This document shows, piece after piece, positions 8,441 to 16,722 of a stretch of 64,000 bases of DNA; positions within the stretch are counted from its first letter, which is position 1; every line of letters starts with the position of its first letter. The position numbers and the translations under genes are program-made. The stretch is from Caproicibacter sp047777415 (GTDB lineage Bacteria; Bacillota; Clostridia; Oscillospirales; Acutalibacteraceae). A model generated the notes under the pieces. That model searched no databases and was not told the DNA's origin. It was given only the letters and a program-made list of their open reading frames with translations. The stretch spans positions 1,364,001 to 1,428,000 of the forward strand of contig JBKEEO010000001.1 of NCBI GenBank assembly GCA_047777415.1, written 5' to 3'.

Positions 8441-8619
8441 GCCCTGTGGGTCCATACAGTATCAAATAAACTCTTCGGAGGTATCGTTATGGTTTATGTA
8501 GGAATCGACATAGCCAAGAACAAGCATGATTGTTTCATCGTAAATTCCGATGGTGAAGTTCTGTTTGATGTATTCACCATACAAAACAACATTGATGGTT
8601 TTGAAGATTTGCTTTTCAA

Positions 8620-8633
8620 AATCAATAGTGTCG
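8620..8633 (+). repeat. 14-bp target duplication of the IS30 element, left copy
   Basis: AATCAATAGTGTCG occurs here and again at 9841-9854, directly flanking the IS30-family element. Boundaries are good to within a base. Confidence 0.8.
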
Positions 8634-9840
8634 GTAGATTGTAAAATCAAATTGAACACATAAAAAGATTCCATAGCGCACAGGGAACTGTTAGGATAAA
8701 GTTACCACACTAAATACTGACAGAAAGGCCTGAACACTATGGACAAGAACCATTCTATCATAAAGATCGAAGAACGCAAGAGGGGACAGCATCTTAAAGC
8801 AGAAGAGCGTGGCGCAATCCAACAGTTAAAGAAGATGGGATTTAGCAATCGAAAGATTGCTCGCGCAATCAATTGCAGCCCCTCTACCGTGGGCTATGAA
8901 CTACGACGTGGCACACCGGAATACTCCGGCCGAGGTCGCAAACCCGGCTACTCAGCCAAACGTGGAGCTGCAGTCTACAAAGCGAATCGCAGTCGTTGCC
9001 ATCGCCCTAGAACGGTATCCAGGAACTCCGACTTCATCCGTTGGATGGTTAAAAAGGTTCGTAAGCATAATTGGTCTTTTGATGAGTGCGTAGGGCGGGC
9101 CCGAAGCGAACATCGTTTTCCAGCCAAGGAAATCCCATGTACAAAAACTCTATATCATATGCTGTGGAAAGGGGAATTACCGCTCACGCTATTTGAACTT
9201 CCTGAGGTATTAAATAGGCATTCTCGCAGAAAACCACGGCTTTCTAAGCGTATCAATGGGAAATCCATTGATTGGCGGCCACCTGAGGCAGCAGAGCGAA
9301 ACACATTTGGACACTGGGAATCTGATACGGTACTGGGCCGAAAAAGAAGCGGTGAGGCAGTTGTATTTACCATTGTAGAGCGCCTGACAGGATATTATCT
9401 TTCAATTCGAATTGACGGCAAAACAACCACCGGTGTTGCCAGTGCCATGGAACAGCTAAAGGAACAGTATGGCGAGAAATTTTCGCAGGTGTTTCGCAGT
9501 ATTACCACAGATAACGGCAGTGAGTTTGCGGCATTTTCAGCCTTTGAAGAACTAGGCACGGCAATCTACTTTGCTCATCCCTATTCTGCTTGGGAACGAC
9601 CTGTAAATGAGAGGACCAATCGCATACTACGAAAATATATCCCAAAGGGTCGCTCCATCAATGGCTTTACCGCCGAACAAATCTTAATGTTTGCAGACGA
9701 GATAAACGCCACGCCTAGGAAACGATTAGGTTATCAGACCCCTGAGGAACTGTTTGATGCTCAACTGGACAGAATTTATACTTTAAACCCGTAGATAACT
9801 TTATCCAGTGAAAGTGTTCAATTTGTTATTGCAATTTAAG
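8634..9840 (+). mobile_element. IS30-family insertion sequence inside the IS110 recombinase gene
   Basis: A 1.2-kb element with imperfect terminal inverted repeats of about 26 bp. The inner part CAAATTGAACAC is identical at both ends, while the outer parts GTAGATTG and CTTAAATTG (reverse complement) differ. It is flanked by a 14-bp direct repeat and carries one intact transposase gene in the same orientation as the host IS110. Confidence 0.85.
8739..9794 (+). CDS. IS30-family transposase, intact
   Basis: A 351-aa protein. The N-terminal HTH of the IS30 type reads HLKAEERGAIQQLKKMGFSN, followed by a second DNA-binding region. The C-terminal integrase-like core has Asp in HWESDTVLG, Asp in SITTDNGSEF, and Glu in PVNERTNRILR, the family's DDE set. 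The C-terminal LGYQTPEELF is typical. There is no frameshift, so it may still be active. Confidence 0.95.
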   Translation: MDKNHSIIKIEERKRGQHLKAEERGAIQQLKKMGFSNRKIARAINCSPSTVGYELRRGTPEYSGRGRKPGYSAKRGAAVYKANRSRCHRPRTVSRNSDFIRWMVKKVRKHNWSFDECVGRARSEHRFPAKEIPCTKTLYHMLWKGELPLTLFELPEVLNRHSRRKPRLSKRINGKSIDWRPPEAAERNTFGHWESDTVLGRKRSGEAVVFTIVERLTGYYLSIRIDGKTTTGVASAMEQLKEQYGEKFSQVFRSITTDNGSEFAAFSAFEELGTAIYFAHPYSAWERPVNERTNRILRKYIPKGRSINGFTAEQILMFADEINATPRKRLGYQTPEELFDAQLDRIYTLNP

Positions 9841-9854
9841 AATCAATAGTGTCG
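9841..9854 (+). repeat. 14-bp target duplication of the IS30 element, right copy
   Basis: Second copy of AATCAATAGTGTCG. The recombinase reading frame resumes immediately after it. Confidence 0.8.
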
Positions 9855-10894
9855 AGAAAAATGCAGACAAAGTAAAAGTAGGACTTGAAGCCACTGGACA
9901 CTACAGTTGCAACATTCTCGGATTCTTGAAAAACAAAGGTATACCAACCATCGTAATCAATCCGTTGTACACCAGTCTAAGCCGGAAAAGCATCAGTCTG
10001 CGTAAAACTAAAACAGACAAGGTAGATGCTCGTACAATTGCAAGTATGATAATGTCTGACGTGAGCTTAAGGCCCTACTCTGACAAATTATATCACAATG
10101 AGGATTTAAAATCATTAACAAGATACAGATTTGATAAAGTTTCACAAAGAGCAAAATTAAAGCAGTCCGTTTCAAGGCTTGTAACCATACTTTTTCCCGA
10201 ACTTGAAACGCTTGTATCCACTCTGCACGGAAAGGCTGTTTATGAGCTTTTGTTAAAATTTCCAAGTGCACAGCACATTGCATCCGCTAATCTCAAGCAT
10301 CTCACACATTTATTGGACAATGCATCAAAGGGACGATTTAAAAAAGTTACAGCAGATGAAATTCGAGAAGCTGCCAGACGGTCCATCAGTTCCTACCTGC
10401 CTGCAAAATCACTCGAGCTGAGGCATACAATTAGGCTCATCCGTGAACTTAACAGTGAGATAACCGAGATTGAAGCTGAGATTAAAAAGATTATGGATGC
10501 CATTGACTCTCCAATTCTTGGGGTTCCAGGTATTGAACAAATCCTCGGAGCCATGATTATTGCTGAAATCGGAGATTTCTCTCATTTTGACAGTCCTGAC
10601 AAAATACTTGCCTTTGCAGGTTGCTCCCCATCTACATATCAATCCGGAAAACTTTATTCCTCCCATGCAAAGATGGAGAAACGTGGTTCAAGGTATCTTC
10701 GTTGGGCACTCTTAAATGCAGCTGCCTATGTTTGCAAGTGGGAGCCTACATTTGCGGCTTACCTTCACAAAAAACGTTCGGAAGGTAAGCATTACTACGT
10801 TGCGCTTTCACATGCGGCAAAGAAGCTTGTGAGAGTTCTGTACCATTTAGAAACGACTGGCGAAACCTACCGACCAATAGCTATTCTTTCTTGA

Positions 10895-11114
10895 ACCTGA
10901 GCTAAAATTTAATACCAATCAGCCGGCACAGCGTACCCTTGACAAACAGAAAGCTTCAAATGCTACAATTTTTTGAGCGAGGGTAAACTGTGCTTGATTT
11001 GCTATTCCCTCCGTCACCTTCGCTAACGCTTTTTCAGCATTTGAATGCTGTTTGTCATGGGCGGCGTTTTTTTCGCAAAATCTTTTTTTAGGCTTGACTT
11101 TTAATAGTTAGTCT
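10895..11114 (+). promoter_or_regulatory. IS110 right non-coding end with an outward -35 half-promoter
   Basis: This stretch has no gene. It ends in TTGACT (11094-11099) followed by 15 nt up to the CT core at 11113-11114. When the two ends are joined in a circle, CG plus TATTAT (8238-8243) completes a TTGACT-N17-TATTAT promoter directed into the predicted bridge RNA. In the integrated form the two halves are separated. Confidence 0.7.
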
Positions 11115-11235
11115 TTCAGACTGATATTTTCTTACCCTCATTCTTGTCTGAAAGAAAGTCTCATATTCAGCTTTTACACAAAATTTTATGGGGTCTCGAT
11201 ACAAGCGATGTCCGGAAAGTCTGTTACGTGTAATG

Positions 11236-11922
11236 CGGCTTTTCAGGTCATTGAGCACACTGAGCCAGAATTTGCTGCTTTCATGTTCTCCTATCCAGAC
11301 TCCCAAAATATCCTTACGGCCATCCATATCAATACCCAGTACCACATAAGCTGCCTTCGTTTGATATTGATGATTTTCTTTCACCTTGTAATGAATCGCA
11401 TCCATGAAAACAAACGGATACACCGGATTTAAAGGACGGGATTGCCACGCTGTAATTTCTGGCATAATCTTGTCTGTGATTTTACTGACTAGTTCCGGTG
11501 ATATTTCTACATCGTACAGATTTTTAATTTGTTCAGGGATATCCCTCTGGCTCATTCCACAGGAATACAGAGCCAAAATTTTTTCTTCCATCCTTTCGGC
11601 ATTACGGTTATATTTGCCTATGATTTTCGGCTCATACTCGCCGTTACGGTCACGTGGAATCTTTACAGAAATCTCTCCAATCTGCGTTTTTACGGTTTTC
11701 TTGGAATACCCGTTTCTGTAATTTTTCGACCCTGCCGTTTCTTCAACATTTGACAGTCTCTTGCTTCTTTTCGTAGCCTAACTTTTCCTCCAATTCGCTC
11801 TCCATTACTTGCTGGAGAACATCGCGGAACATGTCTTTCATGGCTTCCATAATATCTGCAGTGCTGCTGAAGCTCTGGCTGTTGACATATTCTCTTAAAA
11901 GTTCTGCCGGTACTCTACTCAT
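11236..11922 (-). pseudogene. Truncated and frameshifted IS256-family transposase, copy 2
   Basis: Nearly identical to the N-terminal half of the transposase at 6995-8221. It starts MSRVPAELLREYV at 11922 and has a 1-nt insertion near 11765 after LEEKLGYEK. It resumes through FMDAIHYKVKENHQ and ends at DLKSR (about 11236), where unrelated sequence begins. The second and third catalytic residues are missing, so it is inactive. Confidence 0.88.
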
Positions 11923-12008
11923 CAAAATGACTTCCTTTCAGACTGATATTTTCTTACCCTCATTCTTGTCTGAAAAAAGTCTCATATTCAGCTTTTACAC
12001 AAATTTTT
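11923..12008 (-). mobile_element. Right end of IS256 copy 2, with an unoccupied IS110 target site
   Basis: It contains GACTTCCTTTCAG (11929-11941), the uninterrupted form of the site used by the IS110 element, then the terminal repeat TTTACACAAA near 12000-12008. The block from TTCAGACTG onward is a direct repeat of 11115-11189. Confidence 0.75.
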
Positions 12009-12316
12009 TTGCGGTTTCATTTCCACCGCGTCCATGTATACAGGGTCAAACCTATTCGTTTCAAGAAATATATAGGATCCAAAATAATCACGATATGCCA
12101 ACAGAGCATCGGCACCTCATGCCTACGGTTGCCATCATTTTGGCCGCTTTGGCAATCGAATTCTCAGCATATCATATTTAGGTATTTTAAGAAAAAAGAG
12201 CAGCTTTTCAGCCGCTCCATGCTATTGGATTTCCGAAAGCGTCCTTCTTCATTTTTGCTTGACAACCGATTTTATCTAAAATAGAGTTACAATTTCCAGT
12301 AAATATTCTGAAGTGC
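12009..12316. other. Gene-poor gap between the IS nest and ptsI
   Basis: No recognisable gene, RNA or repeat was found in about 300 bp. Short open frames on both strands lack ribosome sites and family similarity. It may contain remnants of older insertions. Confidence 0.5.
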
Positions 12317-13975
12317 TCAGTTGCCGTGATTATGTTGTATCGCTCTGAGCAAATTGCTTTTCGTATCAGGTATCGCTCCTGGGTTTACGGAAAATTCATC
12401 AAGACCGTATTTGAGAAGTTCCGGTATCGCTCGTTCATCGGATGCAAGTTCACCGCACATACTGCAAGGAATTGATGCTTTCTGGGATGCTGTTATTGTC
12501 ATCTTTATAAGGCGTAGTACTGCAGGATGCAAGGGGTCATAAAGTTCGGTGATGTTTTCATTCATTCTGTCGGCTGCAAGGGTGTACTGTGTTAGGTCGT
12601 TTGTACCGATACTGAAAAAGTCGGCTTCACTTGCAAATACATCTGCCATAATAGCGGCAGAAGGGATTTCTATCATTATGCCGATTTTGATATCATCACT
12701 GATTTTTTCCCCGCGCCCCCGGAGTTCCTGTTTACACTCGTTCATAATTTTTTTGGCTTGAGTAAGCTCGTTCATATTGCTTATCATAGGGAACATAATT
12801 TTAATATTGCCAAAAGCAGATGCGCGCAAAATAGCTTTTAGCTGCACTTTGAATATTTCAGGATGTTTTAGGCACAGCCTGATGGCTCTAAGACCGAGAA
12901 ATGGATTTGATTCCTTGGAAAACTTAAGATAGGGAAGGTCTTTATCACCGCCTATGTCCAGTGTGCGGATGGTAAGAGGTTTTCCTGCGAGCATTTGCGC
13001 TGCTTTTTTATATACAACAAACTGTTCTTCTTCTGAAGGAAGCTTATTCCGGTTCATATATAAAAATTCGGTACGAAACAATCCGACGCCTTCGGCACCG
13101 TAATGAATTGCTGTTTTAAGGTCTTGAAGGTTCCCGATATTTGCAGCAACTACGATATGCTTGCCGTCTTTTGTATAAATTGGTTTTTGTGCCATTTTCA
13201 TGTTTTCTGCTTTTTGCCTGTTGAATTTTTCAGATAGTACCGAGTATTTGTTTATAGTTTTTTCGTCCGGATTTATGATAACTTTTCCGTACACACCGTC
13301 TACAATGACTTTTGCGCCGTTTTCTACCGCGTCCAAAATACCTGCGCAGCCGGTGATGGCGGCGATACCAAGTGTTTTGGCTAAGATTGCCATATGCGAT
13401 GTTTTTCCGCCGGTTTCCGTCACAAAGGCCGAGACTTTTTCTTTGTCTATTTGCACGGTATCAGAAGGAGTTAAATTGTGTGCGAAAAGAACGGTATTTT
13501 GCGGCATGGCGTTAAAATCTATGTTGCTGCATTCACCGGACAAATTTCTTAAAATTCTTTCGCCGACATCTTTAATGTCTGCGGCACGTTCTTTAATATA
13601 CTCATTGTCAAGCTGTAAAAAAGAATCATATAGAGCATTCATAACGTTGGAAATTGCGGTTTCTGCGGATATAGCTTTGCTGTTTATCAGCGAAAAAGCT
13701 TCACCTATAAAAGCGGGGTCATCCAGAAAATTAATTTGGCTTTCAATAATATTAGCATGTTTCTTGTCAAGATTTTCAGCTGCTTTACAGGCGATGCGGT
13801 GTATTTGCTCTTTAGAAAGTTCAATGGCAGCCTTCAGCCTTTCGGTTTCTTTTGCCGCGCTGTTTGTAGTACGCTGTGTATGAGTATTGGAATCATTCTT
13901 TATGACATATGCTGTTCCAATAGCATATCCTTTTGAAACTCCAATACCGTTTTTGGAAATGTTTGAAATTATCAT
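12317..13975 (-). CDS. ptsI: Phosphoenolpyruvate-protein phosphotransferase (PTS enzyme I)
   Basis: Cytoplasmic enzyme I that autophosphorylates from PEP and passes phosphate to HPr, 552 aa, slightly shorter than the usual 570. The N-terminal domain begins with GIGVSKGYAIG. The phosphorylated His lies in TETGGKTSHMAIL at about residue 190. The C-terminal PEP-binding barrel shows GAEGVGLFRTEFLYM, FFSIGTNDLTQYTLA and a Cys-containing SMCGELASD. The start is an ATG with GTGAGG upstream. It is transcribed alone, away from the IS nest. It can feed the HPr-DhaM-DhaL relay encoded about 9 kb away, and sugar PTSs in general. Confidence 0.95.
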   Translation of the reverse strand: MIISNISKNGIGVSKGYAIGTAYVIKNDSNTHTQRTTNSAAKETERLKAAIELSKEQIHRIACKAAENLDKKHANIIESQINFLDDPAFIGEAFSLINSKAISAETAISNVMNALYDSFLQLDNEYIKERAADIKDVGERILRNLSGECSNIDFNAMPQNTVLFAHNLTPSDTVQIDKEKVSAFVTETGGKTSHMAILAKTLGIAAITGCAGILDAVENGAKVIVDGVYGKVIINPDEKTINKYSVLSEKFNRQKAENMKMAQKPIYTKDGKHIVVAANIGNLQDLKTAIHYGAEGVGLFRTEFLYMNRNKLPSEEEQFVVYKKAAQMLAGKPLTIRTLDIGGDKDLPYLKFSKESNPFLGLRAIRLCLKHPEIFKVQLKAILRASAFGNIKIMFPMISNMNELTQAKKIMNECKQELRGRGEKISDDIKIGIMIEIPSAAIMADVFASEADFFSIGTNDLTQYTLAADRMNENITELYDPLHPAVLRLIKMTITASQKASIPCSMCGELASDERAIPELLKYGLDEFSVNPGAIPDTKSNLLRAIQHNHGN

Positions 13976-14351
13976 CGATACCTCACCAAATTTCGAATAA
14001 ATTAAATTTGCCAGTAGTGTATTTTTCTTTTGTGTGTTTCCTAAATAAATTATATGGTCTTTTTTGAAAGTTAAAACGCAAAATCTATCCTGAATCCTGC
14101 TGTGACATAAAATGGTAGGATTATTTGCACAAATACTTTTTAGAAAATATAAACAATTTTTAATATTGATATATTTAAATTATATAGTATTATAATAATG
14201 AAACTCAATACATAAAATGAATAAGGTTATAATTCTGAAATCTTTCAAACACGAAGTTTCCAGTTCGCAACAGGTGTGAAAATTTTTGTCCATGTCAATG
14301 CAATGGCCTAATGGCCTATTTTTAGATGTAAATGAAAGACGGGGGATTTAT
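13976..14351. promoter_or_regulatory. Divergent intergenic region between ptsI and plsY-like gene
   Basis: AT-rich, with no coding potential; it must hold divergent promoters. An imperfect hairpin, AATCCTGC with GGTAGGATT (about 14092-14121), and a GGCCTAATGGCC palindrome near 14304 are visible. No clear -35/-10 pair was assigned. Confidence 0.4.
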
Positions 14352-15044
14352 ATGCCAAACTTGATTCATTTTGTACTGCCGTCATTGCTGGTTGTTGGCA
14401 TTTCATATCTTTTGGGCAGTATCAGTTTTTCGATTATCTTTACAAAGCTGTTTTGCAATCTAGATATCAGGACTTTGGGAAGCGGAAACGCTGGTTTAAC
14501 AAATGTTCTTCGCTGCGTTGGGATTAAGGCAGGTATTTTAACTCTGATTTTTGATTTTGCTAAAGGTGCAGCTTCTGTTTTCATTAGCAAGGCAATCTTT
14601 CGGCAACTGTGCATGCAATATCATCTGCCGGAGTATGTCATCAAATATGGAGCGTGTCTGGCCGGAATTGCCTGTGTTGCGGGGCATATTTACCCGGTGT
14701 TTTTCCATTTCCATGGTGGAAAAGGTGTGTTAACATCGGCTGGGATTATTGCGCTTCTTGATTGGCGATGCTTTATGATTGTGCTTTTTGTATTTGCAAT
14801 TGTATTTGTTATCTCGAAGATTGTGTCCATATCGTCTGTTTTAAGCGCTCTTTCGTTTCCACTGGTCAATTTCTATTTTTCGTACTTTATCCAGTGGAAA
14901 CTGGGATATGTACCGTTTTCCTACGTGATGATTACCACTGTTTTTTCACTGCTTTTAGCCGGGCTGCTGGTCTATAAACACCGCACGAATCTGCAGCGGC
15001 TGAGGCATGGCACAGAAAAAAAGCTGACCATTAAACGCTCTTAG
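14352..15044 (+). CDS. plsY: Glycerol-3-phosphate acyltransferase, PlsY family
   Basis: Integral membrane enzyme that transfers an acyl group from acyl-phosphate to glycerol-3-phosphate, the first step of phospholipid synthesis. 230 aa from the ATG at 14352, which has GGGGGA upstream; an earlier in-frame ATG at 14286 lacks a site. Conserved PlsY motifs are present: LLGSISFSII and SGNAGLTNVLRCVG (the family's GSGNxGxTN), then GHIYPVFFHFHGGKG (G-H-x-x-P-x-F and GGKG). About five membrane segments. It sits next to glycerol kinase and glycerol-3-phosphate genes, so it may be a paralogue tied to glycerol supply (inference). Confidence 0.88.
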   Translation: MPNLIHFVLPSLLVVGISYLLGSISFSIIFTKLFCNLDIRTLGSGNAGLTNVLRCVGIKAGILTLIFDFAKGAASVFISKAIFRQLCMQYHLPEYVIKYGACLAGIACVAGHIYPVFFHFHGGKGVLTSAGIIALLDWRCFMIVLFVFAIVFVISKIVSISSVLSALSFPLVNFYFSYFIQWKLGYVPFSYVMITTVFSLLLAGLLVYKHRTNLQRLRHGTEKKLTIKRS

Positions 15045-15050
15045 GCAGGT

Positions 15051-15095
15051 GAAACTCCCCGGCGGAGGATACTGATAATCTCCGGGGGGAGTTTC
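15051..15095. terminator. Bidirectional terminator between convergent genes
   Basis: GAAACTCCCCGG pairs with CCGGGGGGAGTTTC-type sequence (15051-15067 with 15080-15095). It is T-rich on the plus side and lies between the plsY stop and the stop of the reverse-strand DUF1667 gene. Confidence 0.7.
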
Positions 15096-15105
15096 ATCTA
15101 TTTTG

Positions 15106-15459
15106 TTAATATGCTTCCTTGGTTGCAATAATATCTACCTGGGTCCCGCACACTCCTGAAATTATTACGTCCCCGATATGCACAGGAGGCGTTGCTTCAC
15201 ACTGTTTGATCTCTCTGAGGCAATCAAAGATTTTATCTTTCTCAATTGGTGAGGAAGTTTTGACCGGTAATGGATGATTGCTTCCGCACACATGCACCAA
15301 ACAGGTTACCATTCTTTTTGGAATGGTCAATTCCTCCTGTGCATATTTTTTGCCAATATTGCAGGAGTAACCCTCCACAGAGAGAATTTTACCGTTTTGC
15401 ACCTCAGCTGTAATACGGCATCCCATAGGGCAGCCAATGCAGGTGATTTCCTTTTGCAT
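15106..15459 (-). CDS. DUF1667 family protein of the glycerol-3-phosphate dehydrogenase operon
   Basis: A 117-aa protein starting MQKEITCIGCPMGCRITAEV, with a CxxCxxxC cluster at residues 7-14 and further cysteines (CNIGK, CLVHVC), typical of DUF1667. Genes of this family usually follow glpA- and glpB-like flavoproteins in Firmicutes. It may hold a metal or Fe-S site and act as a third dehydrogenase subunit (inference from context). It is the last gene of the operon and starts 3 bp after the glpB-like stop. Confidence 0.85.
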   Translation of the reverse strand: MQKEITCIGCPMGCRITAEVQNGKILSVEGYSCNIGKKYAQEELTIPKRMVTCLVHVCGSNHPLPVKTSSPIEKDKIFDCLREIKQCEATPPVHIGDVIISGVCGTQVDIIATKEAY

Positions 15460-15462
15460 CTC

Positions 15463-16722
15463 TCAGGCCTCCACTTTCACCGTAAGTTCGTTTTTCCCTG
15501 CAGCTTTGCAAAGCTGCTCGGGTTTAAGTTCCAGACTGACCATTTCTCCCGGAGTAAGAATTCGGCTTTTTCTCGAATACAATTCGCTGTCGCCCGAACT
15601 TACAATGATTTTCGCATTCCGATAAACGCCTTTCGGACGGAACATCATGGTAACGGGGCTAACGGTATTAGGATGAATTAATTGGGGTACTACGCCGGAT
15701 ACGCCAAAGCCGCTGACTACGGGAATTTTTTCATTGTTTTCAGGGAGCTGACTGCAAACGAACTGCCAAGCGTTTTTGCCGGCTCTTTCTGCCTCCAGTG
15801 AAACGTAGTCCACAAGGTCGTGCACATGCAGAACATTGCCGCAGGAGAAGATTCCTTTTACGGAGGTTTCCAAATTCTCATCCACTTCGGCGCCGCCCGT
15901 AGCAGGTGAGATTTTAACGCCTGCAAGCTGACTCAGCTCATTTTCCGGAATCAGCCCGACGGACAGCAGGAGGGTGTCACATTCATAATATTCTTCCGTA
16001 CCTGGCAGCGGCTTTTTTGTGTCCGGATCCACTGCGGCAACGGTAACGCCTTCCAGCCGTTCTCGCCCGGAAATATCTATAACTGTATGGTTCAAAAGTA
16101 ACGGAATTCCAAAATCATCCAGACACTGCACAATATTGCGCTTCAGACCCGAGGAATATGGCATTAATTCCACACAGGCAAGGACTTTTGCGCCCATAAA
16201 AGTCATTCTGCGGGCCATAATCAGTCCGATATCGCCGGAGCCAAGAATTACGACACGTTTACCCGGCATAATGCCCTCAAGGTTGACAAGTTTCTGGGCA
16301 GTTCCGGCTGTGTAAATACCGGAGCAGCGCCAACCCGGAATAGCAAGAGCACCGCGGGGACGTTCTCTGCATCCCATGGCAAGGATGACTGACTTAGCCT
16401 GAAATTGCTGCAGTCCGTTTACATGGCTGACCGCCGTGACGACACGGTCTTTTGAAATATCTAAAACCATGGTGGAACATTGATAGGGGATTTGGTAAGA
16501 AAGAATCTTATCAATATATTTCTGTGCGTATTCCGGTCCGGTTAATTCTTCATGAAATGTATGCAAACCGAATCCGTTGTGAATACACTGTTTCAAAATT
16601 CCCCCGAGCGTTTCTTCTCTTTCCAGGATGAGAATGTTTTGGCAGCCGCTTTCATATGCTGCAACTGCAGCAGCCAGTCCAGCAGGCCCGCCGCCTACAA
16701 TTAAAATATCAACATTTCTCAT
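15463..16722 (-). CDS. FAD-dependent pyridine nucleotide-disulfide oxidoreductase, GlpB-like partner
   Basis: A 419-aa flavoprotein. The N-terminal dinucleotide fold VDILIVGGGPAGLAAAVAA binds FAD. A central motif VVILGSGDIGLIMARRMTFM binds NAD(P), and the FAD C-terminal motif GIFSCGNVL follows at about residue 295. It starts 4 bp inside the end of the glpA-like gene (ATGA overlap), so it is co-translated with it. In this operon type it is thought to couple the GlpA-like dehydrogenase to NAD or an electron carrier, a role inferred from context. Confidence 0.85.
   Translation of the reverse strand: MRNVDILIVGGGPAGLAAAVAAYESGCQNILILEREETLGGILKQCIHNGFGLHTFHEELTGPEYAQKYIDKILSYQIPYQCSTMVLDISKDRVVTAVSHVNGLQQFQAKSVILAMGCRERPRGALAIPGWRCSGIYTAGTAQKLVNLEGIMPGKRVVILGSGDIGLIMARRMTFMGAKVLACVELMPYSSGLKRNIVQCLDDFGIPLLLNHTVIDISGRERLEGVTVAAVDPDTKKPLPGTEEYYECDTLLLSVGLIPENELSQLAGVKISPATGGAEVDENLETSVKGIFSCGNVLHVHDLVDYVSLEAERAGKNAWQFVCSQLPENNEKIPVVSGFGVSGVVPQLIHPNTVSPVTMMFRPKGVYRNAKIIVSSGDSELYSRKSRILTPGEMVSLELKPEQLCKAAGKNELTVKVEA

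Larger units (their letters stand above)
8489..10894 (+). pseudogene. IS110-family DEDD recombinase, interrupted by IS30
   Basis: The 5' part 8489-8633 (MVYVGIDIAKNKHDCFIVNS) and the 3' part 9855-10894 join in frame when the IS30 and one 14-bp repeat are removed, giving 394 codons with no stop. DEDD residues: Asp in GIDIAKNKHD, Glu in GLEATGHY, and both Asp in KTDKVDARTIA. The C-terminal Tnp_20-type domain with its catalytic serine region, GCSPSTYQSGK, is intact. GGAGG lies upstream of the ATG at 8489. The isolated C-terminal part (from 9926) lacks the first catalytic residues and should be inactive. Confidence 0.88.
8236..11114 (+). mobile_element. IS110-family element with bridge-RNA-type left end, carrying a nested IS30
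   Basis: The boundaries are set by comparison with the uninterrupted IS256 right end (11929-11941). The left junction is GACTTCCT|CGTATTAT and the right junction is GTTAGTCT|TTCAG, leaving a CT dinucleotide at both edges. There are no terminal inverted repeats and no target duplication beyond CT, as known for the IS110 group. Without the IS30 and one duplicated 14-mer it would be about 1.66 kb: a 253-bp left non-coding end, a 394-codon recombinase, and a 220-bp right end. The left end holds the predicted guide RNA. Confidence 0.85.
6815..11189 (-). mobile_element. IS256-family element, copy 1, split by the IS110-family insertion
   Basis: The left end ATTTTGTGTAAA (about 6815-6826) and the right end TTTACACAAAAT (ending about 11189) are inverted. 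The element consists of 6815-8235 plus 11115-11189; the 2.9 kb between is the IS110-family element. Removing 8236-11114 with its CT core restores the exact right end seen in the second IS256 copy at 11929-12008. No clear target duplication was found at the outer ends. Confidence 0.75.

Noticed and set aside
9926..10894. Independent 322-codon transposase gene
   Set aside because: It is the 3' part of the IS110 recombinase cut by IS30; the first catalytic Asp and Glu are upstream of its ATG.
11115..12008. Direct repeats at 11115-11189 and 11936-12008 as ends of a composite transposon
   Set aside because: They are the right ends of two IS256 copies in the same orientation; the first was displaced from its transposase by the IS110 insertion.
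13200..13883. 227-codon ORF on the plus strand
   Set aside because: It is antisense to ptsI, which has full family motifs; the frame has no ribosome site or recognisable domain.
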